Positions 14,792-21,670 of a stretch of DNA of 23,990 bases are shown here, piece after piece; the first letter of the stretch is position 1; each line of letters begins with the position of its first letter. Position numbers and translations under genes: made by a program. This stretch comes from a virus. The stretch covers positions 1-23,990 of the IMG/VR virus record IMGVR_UViG_3300017772_000130; one strand, written 5' to 3'. The notes under the pieces were generated by a model. The model saw nothing but the letters and a program-made list of their open reading frames with translations. It was not told where the DNA came from and made no database searches.

Positions 14792-14947
14792 TTATCTTTT
14801 CTTCTTTTTGCCTCTAGTCATTGACTTTTTAGAGTTTTTCTTCTTTTTTCCTCGTGTCATGATGGTTCCTCCTTTTATTTTAAATTTTCTGCGTTGTTGT
14901 TTTTGTCCTATAGTGGCAGAAATCTTTGAAACTGTTGTTATCGCCAT
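14792..14947 (-). CDS. Small basic protein, 51 residues (alternative 22-residue form)
   Basis: The longer frame begins at ATG 14947 inside the last codons of the previous gene (10-base overlap): MAITTVSKISATIGQKQQRR and onward, to a TAA at 14792. Residue 30 is a second in-frame ATG at 14860, preceded 7 bases away by a perfect AAGGAGG (14868-14874). From there the product is only 22 residues and is a near-tandem repeat, MTRGKKKKNSKKS followed by MTRGKKKKR. The long form has coupling but no visible ribosome site of its own, so either or both forms may be made. The family is unknown. It is the last of the small basic genes before the scaffold. Confidence 0.55.
   Translation of the reverse strand: MAITTVSKISATIGQKQQRRKFKIKGGTIMTRGKKKKNSKKSMTRGKKKKR
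14868..14874 (-). promoter_or_regulatory. Consensus Shine-Dalgarno inside a small gene
   Basis: AAGGAGG lies 7 bases upstream of ATG 14860 and is one of the best ribosome sites in the window. It falls inside the 51-residue frame, where it encodes Lys-Gly-Gly, and supports an internal start that yields a 22-residue basic peptide. Confidence 0.6.
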
Positions 14948-15195
14948 GCTTTCATACTCCAATATGCTGGTGATAATGATTTTTGGCCTTTAACTTTTTT
15001 TAGTACAGCACCCATTCTTGCTAAAAATGACTTTTGTCTAACAGGATTATTTTTCTTTATAGTCATGCCTTTTTGGCCAAAGTTAACTTTTTTAACATTG
15101 CCTGTGCTTCTGTCTTTAACAAACACTTTAAATTTTTTAACATCACCTCTGCTTGGTTTATTTAATTTGACTGTTCTACCTTGATATTTGGCCAT
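14938..15195 (-). CDS. Basic protein with conserved C-terminal Arg/Trp module
   Basis: 85 residues. The N-terminal half is a small basic domain (MAKYQGRTVKLNKPSRGDVKK, VKDRSTGNVKKVNFG). The C-terminal half reads GMTIKKNNPVRQKSFLARM, then a gap, then SPAYWSMKAWR. From memory the pattern 'VNFG--MxIKKxxPxRRKSFRARH...ARYWSCxxW' recurs in uncharacterised proteins of the head region of T4-like and other marine phages. This copy lacks the Cys residues of that version (M instead of C in YWSM). It starts in a TAATG overlap. Function is unknown. The company of capsid genes suggests a head role. Confidence 0.7.
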   Translation of the reverse strand: MAKYQGRTVKLNKPSRGDVKKFKVFVKDRSTGNVKKVNFGQKGMTIKKNNPVRQKSFLARMGAVLKKVKGQKSLSPAYWSMKAWR

Positions 15196-15320
15196 TATCT
15201 ACCTTGTCCTTTATATTTTTTAAAATTTTTCTTTTCTGATTTATTCATTCTTTTTTTGTGTCTGCCTAACTTTTTTGGTTTTGGCCTTAGTTCAATATCT
15301 TTAAATTTTATTCGTGCCAT
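15195..15320 (-). CDS. Lysine-rich 41-residue protein
   Basis: This is a short gene read by hand: MARIKFKDIELRPKPKKLG, then a very basic stretch (RHKKRMNKSEKKNFKKYKGQGR). Start and stop both lie in TAATG overlaps with the genes on either side, which is the main reason to accept so short a frame. About 40 percent of residues are Lys or Arg. I recognise no family. Size and charge resemble capsid-internal or nucleic-acid-binding peptides, but this is inference. Confidence 0.65.
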   Translation of the reverse strand: MARIKFKDIELRPKPKKLGRHKKRMNKSEKKNFKKYKGQGR

Positions 15321-15502
15321 TATCGTTTTTTAATCATTTTACTAATATACATATTTTTTACAAGACTTACTTTTTTACCAAAAAGCCTATCTGCTTTTCT
15401 TTTTACTTTGGCATATGTTTTAGTTTTTGTATTGAATGATTTTGGTTTACCTATACTTTTAGGTCTTTTCTTTTCCCATACAGGTTTTTGCTTTTTTTTC
15501 AT
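15320..15502 (-). CDS. Lysine-rich 60-residue protein
   Basis: The protein starts MKKKQKPVWEKKRPKSIGKP and is strongly basic throughout, ending VKNMYISKMIKKR. I chose the ATG at 15502, which shares its A with the previous stop (TAATG) and stands 10 bases after GGAG. An upstream in-frame TTG at 15508 is only 4 bases from GGAG and is less likely. There are no acidic clusters and no membrane segment. The family is unknown. Position between portal and scaffold suggests a minor head protein, perhaps packaged with DNA, but nothing in the sequence proves that. Confidence 0.7.
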   Translation of the reverse strand: MKKKQKPVWEKKRPKSIGKPKSFNTKTKTYAKVKRKADRLFGKKVSLVKNMYISKMIKKR

Positions 15503-15744
15503 TAACAAAATTCTCCTTCTTTATGTGTATTATACTTAATTTTTTTATGTCTTTCGTTTATTTCTTTGCGTCTTATCACAATAAGTTTTTTTAATTGTAA
15601 TAAAATTTTGCGTGCTTTCACACCATATTTTTTGTAATTTTTTTGTTCAAAAATATGTATGGCATCGTTGTACTCTGATAACAAATCTCTTATTTGTTTT
15701 TCAGTGCCAAATACAAAATCTCTTGCTGGAATAAATTTACCCAT
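15502..15744 (-). CDS. Small helical basic protein after portal
   Basis: 80 residues, predicted helical, with a central charged segment AIHIFEQKNYKKYGVKARKILLQLKKLIVIRRKEINERHKKI and a single Cys at the end. I do not recognise the family. Its ATG lies inside the last codons of the portal gene (8-base overlap) and its stop forms TAATG with the next gene, so it is translated in the head cassette. It is the first of five small, lysine-rich genes in a row. A head-assembly or DNA-binding role is only a guess from place and charge. Confidence 0.75.
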   Translation of the reverse strand: MGKFIPARDFVFGTEKQIRDLLSEYNDAIHIFEQKNYKKYGVKARKILLQLKKLIVIRRKEINERHKKIKYNTHKEGEFC

Positions 15745-17260
15745 TGTTAAACAGTCTACCTAATTCTGGATGTAATTCTAAAATCTGTTCGTCTGTATAA
15801 CCTTGTTCTACCATTTCTCTCATGTGTTTCACAAGATTATTTTGGTCTGTTAATGGTGGGTGTTCGTTTGGTGTGTTAGGTGTGGTTGGTAAAGCTGGTG
15901 TTTCATTTGCAACCAAATCATAATCTTTTTCCATTAATGTTTCATATATTTTTTGGTCAATTTGTGCAATAATTTCTGGATTTTCAATGTTTGACTCTTT
16001 GGCCATTTTAAACATTGCAATACTGTTTGCTTTGTCTTGTATTGAAAATGATCTAGGATATTCTATTTTACCATTCCATGTTGTGCCTTGGAACATACAC
16101 CATAATCTCCAAATTTGTTCTTCAACATGTTCACAATTTAATGCAAAATCTGATATTTTAGCTCCTAATAATTGAAATTCAGAAGATAATGCAATACCGG
16201 ATAATCTTCTGCTTTCTATACTTCTTATACCGCCAACAGATGACATTTGGTTTATTGCATCAACTTTTTTCTGTACAGATTCTAGTACTGCTTCAATGCT
16301 TGCGCCTGATGGTTGTAATAAAAATGGTTTTAAACCGGGATCTAGATTGTCTTCCATTTGGATTATAGAACCTGCTCCAGCACTTGCTTGTGTGCCTGTA
16401 GTTTTCACCAAACTTGGGTGGTTGGTTAGTCTAATAATACTTTGTATTTCGTTTAATTCTTCATAGATTGATCTTTGCATATCTGCTTGATCACCCACTG
16501 CAGATACACCAACACCTCTTATTGCACTTCTTTGTGCATATAAACACACAGCAGGTATTTTACCTATAGTGTTTGGTATTGTTTCGATGTATTCAGCTTT
16601 TCTATCTTCGCCATACATTTTATAAATGTGTATTTCATTTTTTGTGTATTCTCTTATAAACTGTTTGTTATTAACAATTTCTTCTTTTATTTTTAGATAT
16701 GTTAATTCATATAAACCATTTGGCTGTCTTTCGTATTCCCAGTCTAACACATTTTCTGGTGTAAACAAAGATACATATGGTCTGATATTTTGATTTAGTT
16801 CGTCTGCTCTTGTGTTTGCAACTGATACAGGTTTTTCAACAATAATCCATGCATTTCCATACACCATGGCCATTGTTGCCGCATCTCTTAAAAATGCTTG
16901 AAATGATCTACCGTCTAGATCTGCATCTTCAGTAAATGCTTGAAGTGCTGGATCATTATCAATTGTGCCATAATCTCTTTTTGGCTCTTTTCTAAATAAA
17001 AATGATGTGTAAATTCCTACAATAGCTTTAACATGATTATCAAGTGCAAGCATACGCAATCTTTTTTCATAATCATCTCTGCTTTCATAATAGTATGGCT
17101 CTAAATATTTGCCCATAAAATAATCATAACCACCATTATAACTATCTCTTAAAAATTGCCATCTATTAAAATAATGTGAGTACGCATTGTGTGATTCTAA
17201 AAGATAATCTATTTGATACTTTGAATCACCTTTTATAAATCTATCTAATATAACAGGCAT
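15737..17260 (-). CDS. Portal protein
   Basis: The 507-residue protein follows the large terminase in a TAATG overlap. It would form the dodecameric ring at one capsid vertex through which DNA passes. Recognisable features are the aromatic N-terminal region (FNRWQFLRDSYNGGYDYFMG), the ALDNHVKAIVGIYTSFLFRKEP segment, GNAWIIVEKP, the wing/stem region around AVCLYAQRSAIRGVGVSAVGD, and the helical RSIYEELNEIQSIIRLTNHPSLV. This looks like the DUF4055-type portal family. The C-terminus is acidic and Pro-rich, then ends LELHPELGRLFNNG. The stop overlaps the next small gene by 8 bases (ATGGGTAA). Confidence 0.9.
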   Translation of the reverse strand: MPVILDRFIKGDSKYQIDYLLESHNAYSHYFNRWQFLRDSYNGGYDYFMGKYLEPYYYESRDDYEKRLRMLALDNHVKAIVGIYTSFLFRKEPKRDYGTIDNDPALQAFTEDADLDGRSFQAFLRDAATMAMVYGNAWIIVEKPVSVANTRADELNQNIRPYVSLFTPENVLDWEYERQPNGLYELTYLKIKEEIVNNKQFIREYTKNEIHIYKMYGEDRKAEYIETIPNTIGKIPAVCLYAQRSAIRGVGVSAVGDQADMQRSIYEELNEIQSIIRLTNHPSLVKTTGTQASAGAGSIIQMEDNLDPGLKPFLLQPSGASIEAVLESVQKKVDAINQMSSVGGIRSIESRRLSGIALSSEFQLLGAKISDFALNCEHVEEQIWRLWCMFQGTTWNGKIEYPRSFSIQDKANSIAMFKMAKESNIENPEIIAQIDQKIYETLMEKDYDLVANETPALPTTPNTPNEHPPLTDQNNLVKHMREMVEQGYTDEQILELHPELGRLFNNG

Positions 17261-18507
17261 TATTTAACTCCATATGTTGTTCCCGCAAAACCCCATCTTT
17301 GCGTAGTTGTTTTATCTTCATAATCTTTTTTAACTGGATAAAGCATATCTACACAATATCCAACTGCATCAGCCATGTGTGTGTTTTCGTTATTTTCAAC
17401 AACACTTGTGTTTGGCTTAAAACTTAAAGATTCTAAACTTTTTATTGTTTGTTTGCAGTTTTTATCCACAAATAAACTTCTAACACCTGAAACAGTCTTT
17501 AATTTACTATTTACAGCATTTATTCTATCTCTTATAGGTGTGTGCTTTGGTCTTACATTCACTGCAAAACCTGCATTTTGTAATATTGAAATATCTGTTG
17601 CACCCGCAATAGCTGAACTTTTTCTTTGTCGTCCTGCTGGATCTGGGTAACATGTAATTTTGCTTTTAGGATATCTTCTTTTAATTTCATCTACCATTTC
17701 GTAAGTGTTGCTGTTTTCAATACTTATTTCGTCCACACAATACATTGTGGCATTATGAATAACAAATATTGCAGCACTCATTGGTGAGTAGTTAAAATCC
17801 ATACCAATGTGTAAATCAAATTTATCCATACCTTTTAAATCTTTTACACATTCTTGTCTTTGAAAATTATAAAAGACACTGTGAGACCATGTGTTAAAAG
17901 TTGCTAGATATTCTTGTTCAAATGTTCTTTCATCAAGGTCTCTTTTTGCTTGTTCTATTTCTTCTTCATCTACTTGGTCACCTTCAATTGTTTTGTAACT
18001 AAATGCTGCCCAATCTTCTGTAGTTTGTGCCATTGTGTACATGTCGTGTGAAAATGATCCAACACCTCTTGGTGTGCCAATAAACAATGCTTTACCTTTT
18101 GTGTCTGATAATGCTGGTCTTAAAACTGCTGTCCATAATTCAGGATCTAGATCTTGAAACTCGTCAAGCACTATCAAATTATATGAATTTCCACGAAGTG
18201 CATCTTTATTTTCTGCTCCTTTTAGATATATTTTGGATCCCGATTTTAGTCTAATTGTTAATTCTGCTTCGTTGGTTTGTTCTACCCATCTTAATTTTTT
18301 TAATTTGTCTTTTAAATTTTCCCATGCAATACTTTTGGCCATTCTGTAAGAGGGCGCAACATATAATACTTCTTGATCAACACTTGCGGCATGTTTAGCA
18401 AGTTCTCTCATTGCACAATATGTTTTGCCAAATCGTCTGCCAGTTACAGCAACACGAAATCGTGAATTATCTGTACAAATAGTTTCTTGCGCTGCACTTA
18501 GTGCCAT
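17260..18507 (-). CDS. terL: Terminase large subunit (packaging ATPase and nuclease)
   Basis: The 415-residue protein powers DNA translocation into the prohead through the portal and cuts the concatemer. The ATPase half has Walker A TGRRFGKT (residues 22-29), Walker B LIVLDE (111-116, catalytic E116) and a coupling motif GTPRG (144-148). The nuclease half keeps the acidic cluster expected of the RNase H-like fold: D237 in IGMDFN, D289 in YPDPAG and D380 in HMADAVGY. All motifs are intact and the length is normal, so the enzyme should be active. Both ends are in TAATG overlaps, with the small subunit before it and the portal after it. Confidence 0.97.
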   Translation of the reverse strand: MALSAAQETICTDNSRFRVAVTGRRFGKTYCAMRELAKHAASVDQEVLYVAPSYRMAKSIAWENLKDKLKKLRWVEQTNEAELTIRLKSGSKIYLKGAENKDALRGNSYNLIVLDEFQDLDPELWTAVLRPALSDTKGKALFIGTPRGVGSFSHDMYTMAQTTEDWAAFSYKTIEGDQVDEEEIEQAKRDLDERTFEQEYLATFNTWSHSVFYNFQRQECVKDLKGMDKFDLHIGMDFNYSPMSAAIFVIHNATMYCVDEISIENSNTYEMVDEIKRRYPKSKITCYPDPAGRQRKSSAIAGATDISILQNAGFAVNVRPKHTPIRDRINAVNSKLKTVSGVRSLFVDKNCKQTIKSLESLSFKPNTSVVENNENTHMADAVGYCVDMLYPVKKDYEDKTTTQRWGFAGTTYGVK

Positions 18508-18809
18508 TAAAACTCCTTATTATCTGACCAAGGTAAAGGATTTTTGTTTGTAGTATCTTCTGGATTATCTTTAAATCCTAAAACATTTTTAGATAAAAAT
18601 ATCTGTGCTCTTGTATCGCCTTGTAATGCTTTATCCCACATTGCTCTACGCAAAGATTTTTTACCTGCTTCTCTGCCTTTTTCTATTATTGACTTAAATT
18701 TTTTTACAAGATGCACTGTTGAGCAGCCAACAAACTCTGCAATTTCGGCATGTGTACACTGTATACATGCTAGCTTATAAACATCATCTTTGTTAATTGG
18801 TTTTTTCAT
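18507..18809 (-). CDS. terS: Terminase small subunit
   Basis: The 100-residue protein has a helix-turn-helix at about residues 20-40 (AEIAEFVGCSTVHLVKKF), which in this family recognises the packaging site. It is followed by the typical oligomerisation segment KSLRRAMWDKALQGDTRAQIFLSKNVLGFKD. The C-terminal tail (LPWSDNKEF) would contact the large subunit. Length is normal for small terminases. Start and stop both lie in TAATG overlaps, and the large subunit follows at once, which makes the call safe. Four cysteines or a metal site are not present; Cys15, Cys18 and Cys29 are probably incidental. Confidence 0.88.
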   Translation of the reverse strand: MKKPINKDDVYKLACIQCTHAEIAEFVGCSTVHLVKKFKSIIEKGREAGKKSLRRAMWDKALQGDTRAQIFLSKNVLGFKDNPEDTTNKNPLPWSDNKEF

Positions 18810-19138
18810 TATGCTTGTCTTTCAATTATTTTAATTCTAAAATTTCTGCTATCACGCAGGCCGTTTGTTGTTACAATTTTATATTCTATGTTGTATGTGT
18901 TGCCTGCTGTGCCTGCAGATATGTTTGCTGTAACAGTGTTAGCTGTTACCCCTGTTGAATCAATTGTTAATGCCGATGAATCGCCTGCAATTGTTTCTGC
19001 TGTGACAGTTGCAGATGTAATTGAATCACCTGCTGGCATCCAATCTACAAAATCTAATGTGTAATCTAAAATTGCATAGGGATCTTTATCTATAATTTTG
19101 CCTGCTCTATCTTGTTTAAAACCTGTTAATGTTGGCAT
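18809..19138 (-). CDS. Ig-like small virion protein
   Basis: This protein of 109 residues has no signal peptide. Its core is a beta-sandwich-like domain: DYTLDFVDWMPAGDSITSATV, then alternating strands, then SAGTAGNTYNIEYKIVTTNG and RDSRNFRIKIIERQ. The pattern 'DP-A-LDY--D---W---GD-I----W' followed by 'GGTAG--Y-V---I-T--GR-D-R-F-I-V-E' is, from memory, very common in phages of Gram-negative bacteria. There it is usually called a fibre or head-associated protein. It starts in a TAATG overlap with the adhesin and ends in a TAATG overlap with the small terminase. Tight coupling to packaging and adhesin genes favours a structural role. Confidence 0.65.
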   Translation of the reverse strand: MPTLTGFKQDRAGKIIDKDPYAILDYTLDFVDWMPAGDSITSATVTAETIAGDSSALTIDSTGVTANTVTANISAGTAGNTYNIEYKIVTTNGLRDSRNFRIKIIERQA

Positions 19139-21144
19139 TATATTCTATCTCCTACTCTTCTGTTACTACGCTGTACAATTGTTTTATCATTGTAAATTTC
19201 AGCTTTGCGTGTTTCACTTAGCATAGTTTCTTTTCGTGTTTCTTGGTTAATTTTATTTATACGAGATTCGCTATTTATTTGGTCATCCCTTAATTCTGCC
19301 TGTACTATTATTTTTCTAAGTTCTGAAGCAATATCTATTGCTCTAAATGGATCTACTGCCTGTAATATTCTGCCTGATGCACTTGTTTGTGTACTTGTAT
19401 TTATATTAGTATCTTTTGCTGTAAAATTAACATTTAATAAAAAATTAGTTTGGTGTGAACTTGTAATTTGTGCTTGTGCAGTTTGTTTTAATAAAGTTGG
19501 TATAATTGTGGTTTGAGCATCTGCTGCAATTGATGAAGCAAATGTTTTTAAATATCCACCAACAACATTTGTGGCTGTTTCTATGTCTAAGCTGGTTGAT
19601 ACAACAAAATTTAATCCGCCTTGTAAAACTGCAGTCATGTCTGTGGCTATTGATGCTTGACCACTAAACAATATACCTGCTGTTGTGCCTGCTGTTTGGT
19701 CAACTACATATTGCGCATCAGCACCAAGTGTTAATGTACCTGATGTTTGTAGATAACCTGCAACAGTGTTAATTGCAGTATCTGCAATTATATTTGCATC
19801 TGGTATTATTTCAACTGTGGCTGTGCCTGATGCTTGTGAATCTGAAGTAACACTTATAACAGCAACAATTGCATTTCCGCCTAATGCATTAAATTGTGCA
19901 TCTGCCGCAAAATTATATGTTGTGGTTTGTAATCTTCCGCCTGTACTTGCAAAAATAGAACTAGCTGTTGCCGACATTGATTCATCAAATATTAAACCTG
20001 TCTCATTGTTAATTGCACTTGAAGCAGAAATACTTGATGTCCCAAATCTTGCTAGACCACCAAGTGTATCAAACACACTCCTTGCACTAAATGATTGGTT
20101 CATGGCTGCATCAAATGTTATACCAACATAACTGTCTGCAACATAATTGTCAACAACATAATCTAGATCAGGAAAGCCTACTGTATTTCTTGCTGTACTT
20201 GTTTGTGTAATTGTAGATGCAAAATTATTTGGATCAGCAATAATGGCATTCCCGCCAATACTGTTAATTGTAGTTGTTACTGCAAAATCGTTTGGATCAG
20301 CATTTTTAAAATTTATAGTGTTAATGCTAATAGCATTTTGCACACTGTTAGACATTGTGCCTACATCATATGCAACATATGGGATAGTTCGCACAGTTGT
20401 TGGATTCCAATTAATATCATTAAGTGGATAAGCAGATGATCCAATCCTTAATAAAAATTCTTCATACAGACCAGCACCTACATTCATAGATGAATTAAAA
20501 TTATATGATCCGTTTCCTGGTGTCCAACTATCTTTTAGTGCACCATCAAAATATAGATAAAACACACCACTTAGTCTATAAAGTCTTACATGAATCCAAG
20601 AACTATGTGTGGATAATGATGTTAACGCAGTTGCAGAAATAGTAAAATTAAAATGTTGTAATATTAATGAGTTGCTATTAAAACCTTGTCTTAATCTAAA
20701 TAAATGTGAACTACTACTATTTTCATATGTTAATTCAATATAGCCTGATCCAAGATAATGACTGTCTTGGCCATACATTCTTAAAACTGTTTGTCTACTA
20801 GATGGAAGATATTGTGGTGAAAAGAAAAAATCTACAGAAAAATCGTTTGTGCCTGCTTGTGTAGGATATGTGCCAGTCGAACGGTTTAAAGTGAATCCTG
20901 GATAAGTTGTTCCGCCAACTGTGCCTGCTAATAATTGATCAGCATATAAACCATCATTTGTTGATCCTACATATGATGTAAAATTTGTACCGCCAGTACT
21001 GCTTGTGTGGTTTTTATATGTAAGTCCAGTCGCAACGGTATCGCCAGTTGTTTCATCAACTGCAGATTGACTACTTACAGTGATACCGCTTGAACTATCC
21101 CTAGTAAAATGGATTAATGATCTTATGTTGCCAAAATCGGCCAT
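19138..21144 (-). CDS. LamG-containing repeat adhesin
   Basis: The protein has 668 residues in three zones. Residues 85-245 look like one LamG/concanavalin domain (DFSVDFFF, W-HVRLYRL, YLYFDG). Residues about 283-550 form a long Ala/Thr/Ser-rich region of degenerate units of roughly 19-24 residues, often with a central GG (INSIGGNAI, FDTLGGLAR, FNALGGNAI, TNVVGGYLK). Residues 607-651 hold five units of exactly nine residues with E and R at fixed places. The end is basic (SNRRVGDRI). This build suits a fibrous surface protein with a globular binding head. The start ATG follows GGAGGT. The stop overlaps the next start as TAATG. From memory, marine phages carry related proteins next to the terminase genes, but their role is not established. 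Confidence 0.75.
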   Translation of the reverse strand: MADFGNIRSLIHFTRDSSSGITVSSQSAVDETTGDTVATGLTYKNHTSSTGGTNFTSYVGSTNDGLYADQLLAGTVGGTTYPGFTLNRSTGTYPTQAGTNDFSVDFFFSPQYLPSSRQTVLRMYGQDSHYLGSGYIELTYENSSSSHLFRLRQGFNSNSLILQHFNFTISATALTSLSTHSSWIHVRLYRLSGVFYLYFDGALKDSWTPGNGSYNFNSSMNVGAGLYEEFLLRIGSSAYPLNDINWNPTTVRTIPYVAYDVGTMSNSVQNAISINTINFKNADPNDFAVTTTINSIGGNAIIADPNNFASTITQTSTARNTVGFPDLDYVVDNYVADSYVGITFDAAMNQSFSARSVFDTLGGLARFGTSSISASSAINNETGLIFDESMSATASSIFASTGGRLQTTTYNFAADAQFNALGGNAIVAVISVTSDSQASGTATVEIIPDANIIADTAINTVAGYLQTSGTLTLGADAQYVVDQTAGTTAGILFSGQASIATDMTAVLQGGLNFVVSTSLDIETATNVVGGYLKTFASSIAADAQTTIIPTLLKQTAQAQITSSHQTNFLLNVNFTAKDTNINTSTQTSASGRILQAVDPFRAIDIASELRKIIVQAELRDDQINSESRINKINQETRKETMLSETRKAEIYNDKTIVQRSNRRVGDRI
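19192..19326 (-). repeat. Five exact 27-base-period (9-residue) repeats
   Basis: Residues 607-651 of the adhesin read as five consecutive 9-residue units: SELRKIIVQ, AELRDDQIN, SESRINKIN, QETRKETML, SETRKAEIY. Glu recurs at 608, 617, 626, 635 and 644, and Arg at 610, 619, 628, 637 and 646, with no insertion. The period is exact at protein level, while the DNA has diverged. Confidence 0.85.
19495..20298 (-). repeat. Degenerate ~20-residue protein repeats in the adhesin
   Basis: This part of the 668-residue adhesin encodes about ten units of 19-24 residues with the loose pattern small/Ala-rich strand, GG or G, then a hydrophobic strand. Examples are NFAADAQFNALGGNAIV, NIIADTAINTVAGYLQT, QASIATDMTAVLQGGLN and LDIETATNVVGGYLKT. 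Units diverge in sequence but keep spacing, which suggests a beta-solenoid or fibrous stack rather than recent duplication. Confidence 0.55.
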
Positions 21145-21161
21145 AGGAAGTTACCTCCCTA

Positions 21162-21602
21162 TTATGTCATAGAGACTGTGATGTTTCCAATTGCAACCTG
21201 GAATGTGTCTCCAGTAGTTACTGTTTTCGAAACTGAAAGTTCTCCAAAATAAAGCACATTCCCTGAACTTGATGCATCCATAATAGCTAAACAAGTTACT
21301 GTTGCATTATAGTTTGCAGTGGCTGTTGGAAAAGTTACAGTGGTATCATTTGCTATTGAACCGCCTGATGCAGAACCAAAACCTACTTGTTTTCTTACAT
21401 AAGAACCTTGTGAAATTTCGTCAGTTAGTGTGCCTTGTTCCAGGTTATCTAATACACTGCCGCCTGATCCTACAGAACCTGCTGTTCCATGAAAAAGTGC
21501 AACATATAAAGATGTACCCGGAGTGGTTGTGCTTTGTGAATTACCGTTAAGCCAGAAATCTAAAGTTCTATCCTCAACATAATTTGAAGCTGCGTTACTC
21601 AT
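21162..21602 (-). CDS. Conserved phage virion-associated protein
   Basis: This 146-residue protein begins with a short helix (SNYVEDRTLDFWLNG) and continues as a beta-rich domain with the landmarks LYVALFHGTAG, GSYVRKQVGF, VTFPTATANY, AIMDASSSGNVLYFG and a closing TVTTGDTF. From memory this pattern (helix, 'YVALF', 'GSYARQ', 'TFPxAT', 'IFDA--GNLLY-G') is widespread in phage structural modules. It is usually annotated as hypothetical or tail fibre-associated. The start follows a strong AAAAGGAG. It lies between two LamG adhesins, consistent with a surface-structure role. The exact position in the virion is unknown. Confidence 0.7.
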   Translation of the reverse strand: MSNAASNYVEDRTLDFWLNGNSQSTTTPGTSLYVALFHGTAGSVGSGGSVLDNLEQGTLTDEISQGSYVRKQVGFGSASGGSIANDTTVTFPTATANYNATVTCLAIMDASSSGNVLYFGELSVSKTVTTGDTFQVAIGNITVSMT

Positions 21603-21670
21603 ATTTTTCTCCTTTTAATTAAAAGTTTATTGTTGTTATAACAAGAGTATTTATATGCGTTTGCATAATG
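21603..21670 (-). promoter_or_regulatory. Palindrome-rich leader before the 146-residue virion gene
   Basis: This 68-base gap holds three small inverted repeats: TATGC-gttt-GCATA (21654-21667), a perfect 12-base palindrome TTGTTATAACAA (21633-21644) and a perfect 14-base palindrome CTTTTAATTAAAAG (21612-21625). The last one runs into the Shine-Dalgarno AAAAGGAG of the next gene, so folding could mask that site. No good -35/-10 pair is visible and there is no U-run that would make a terminator. Confidence 0.35.

Noticed and set aside
15320-15508. TTG start at 15508 for the 60-residue basic protein
   Set aside because: Only 4 bases separate it from GGAG, whereas ATG 15502 is in a TAATG overlap with better spacing.
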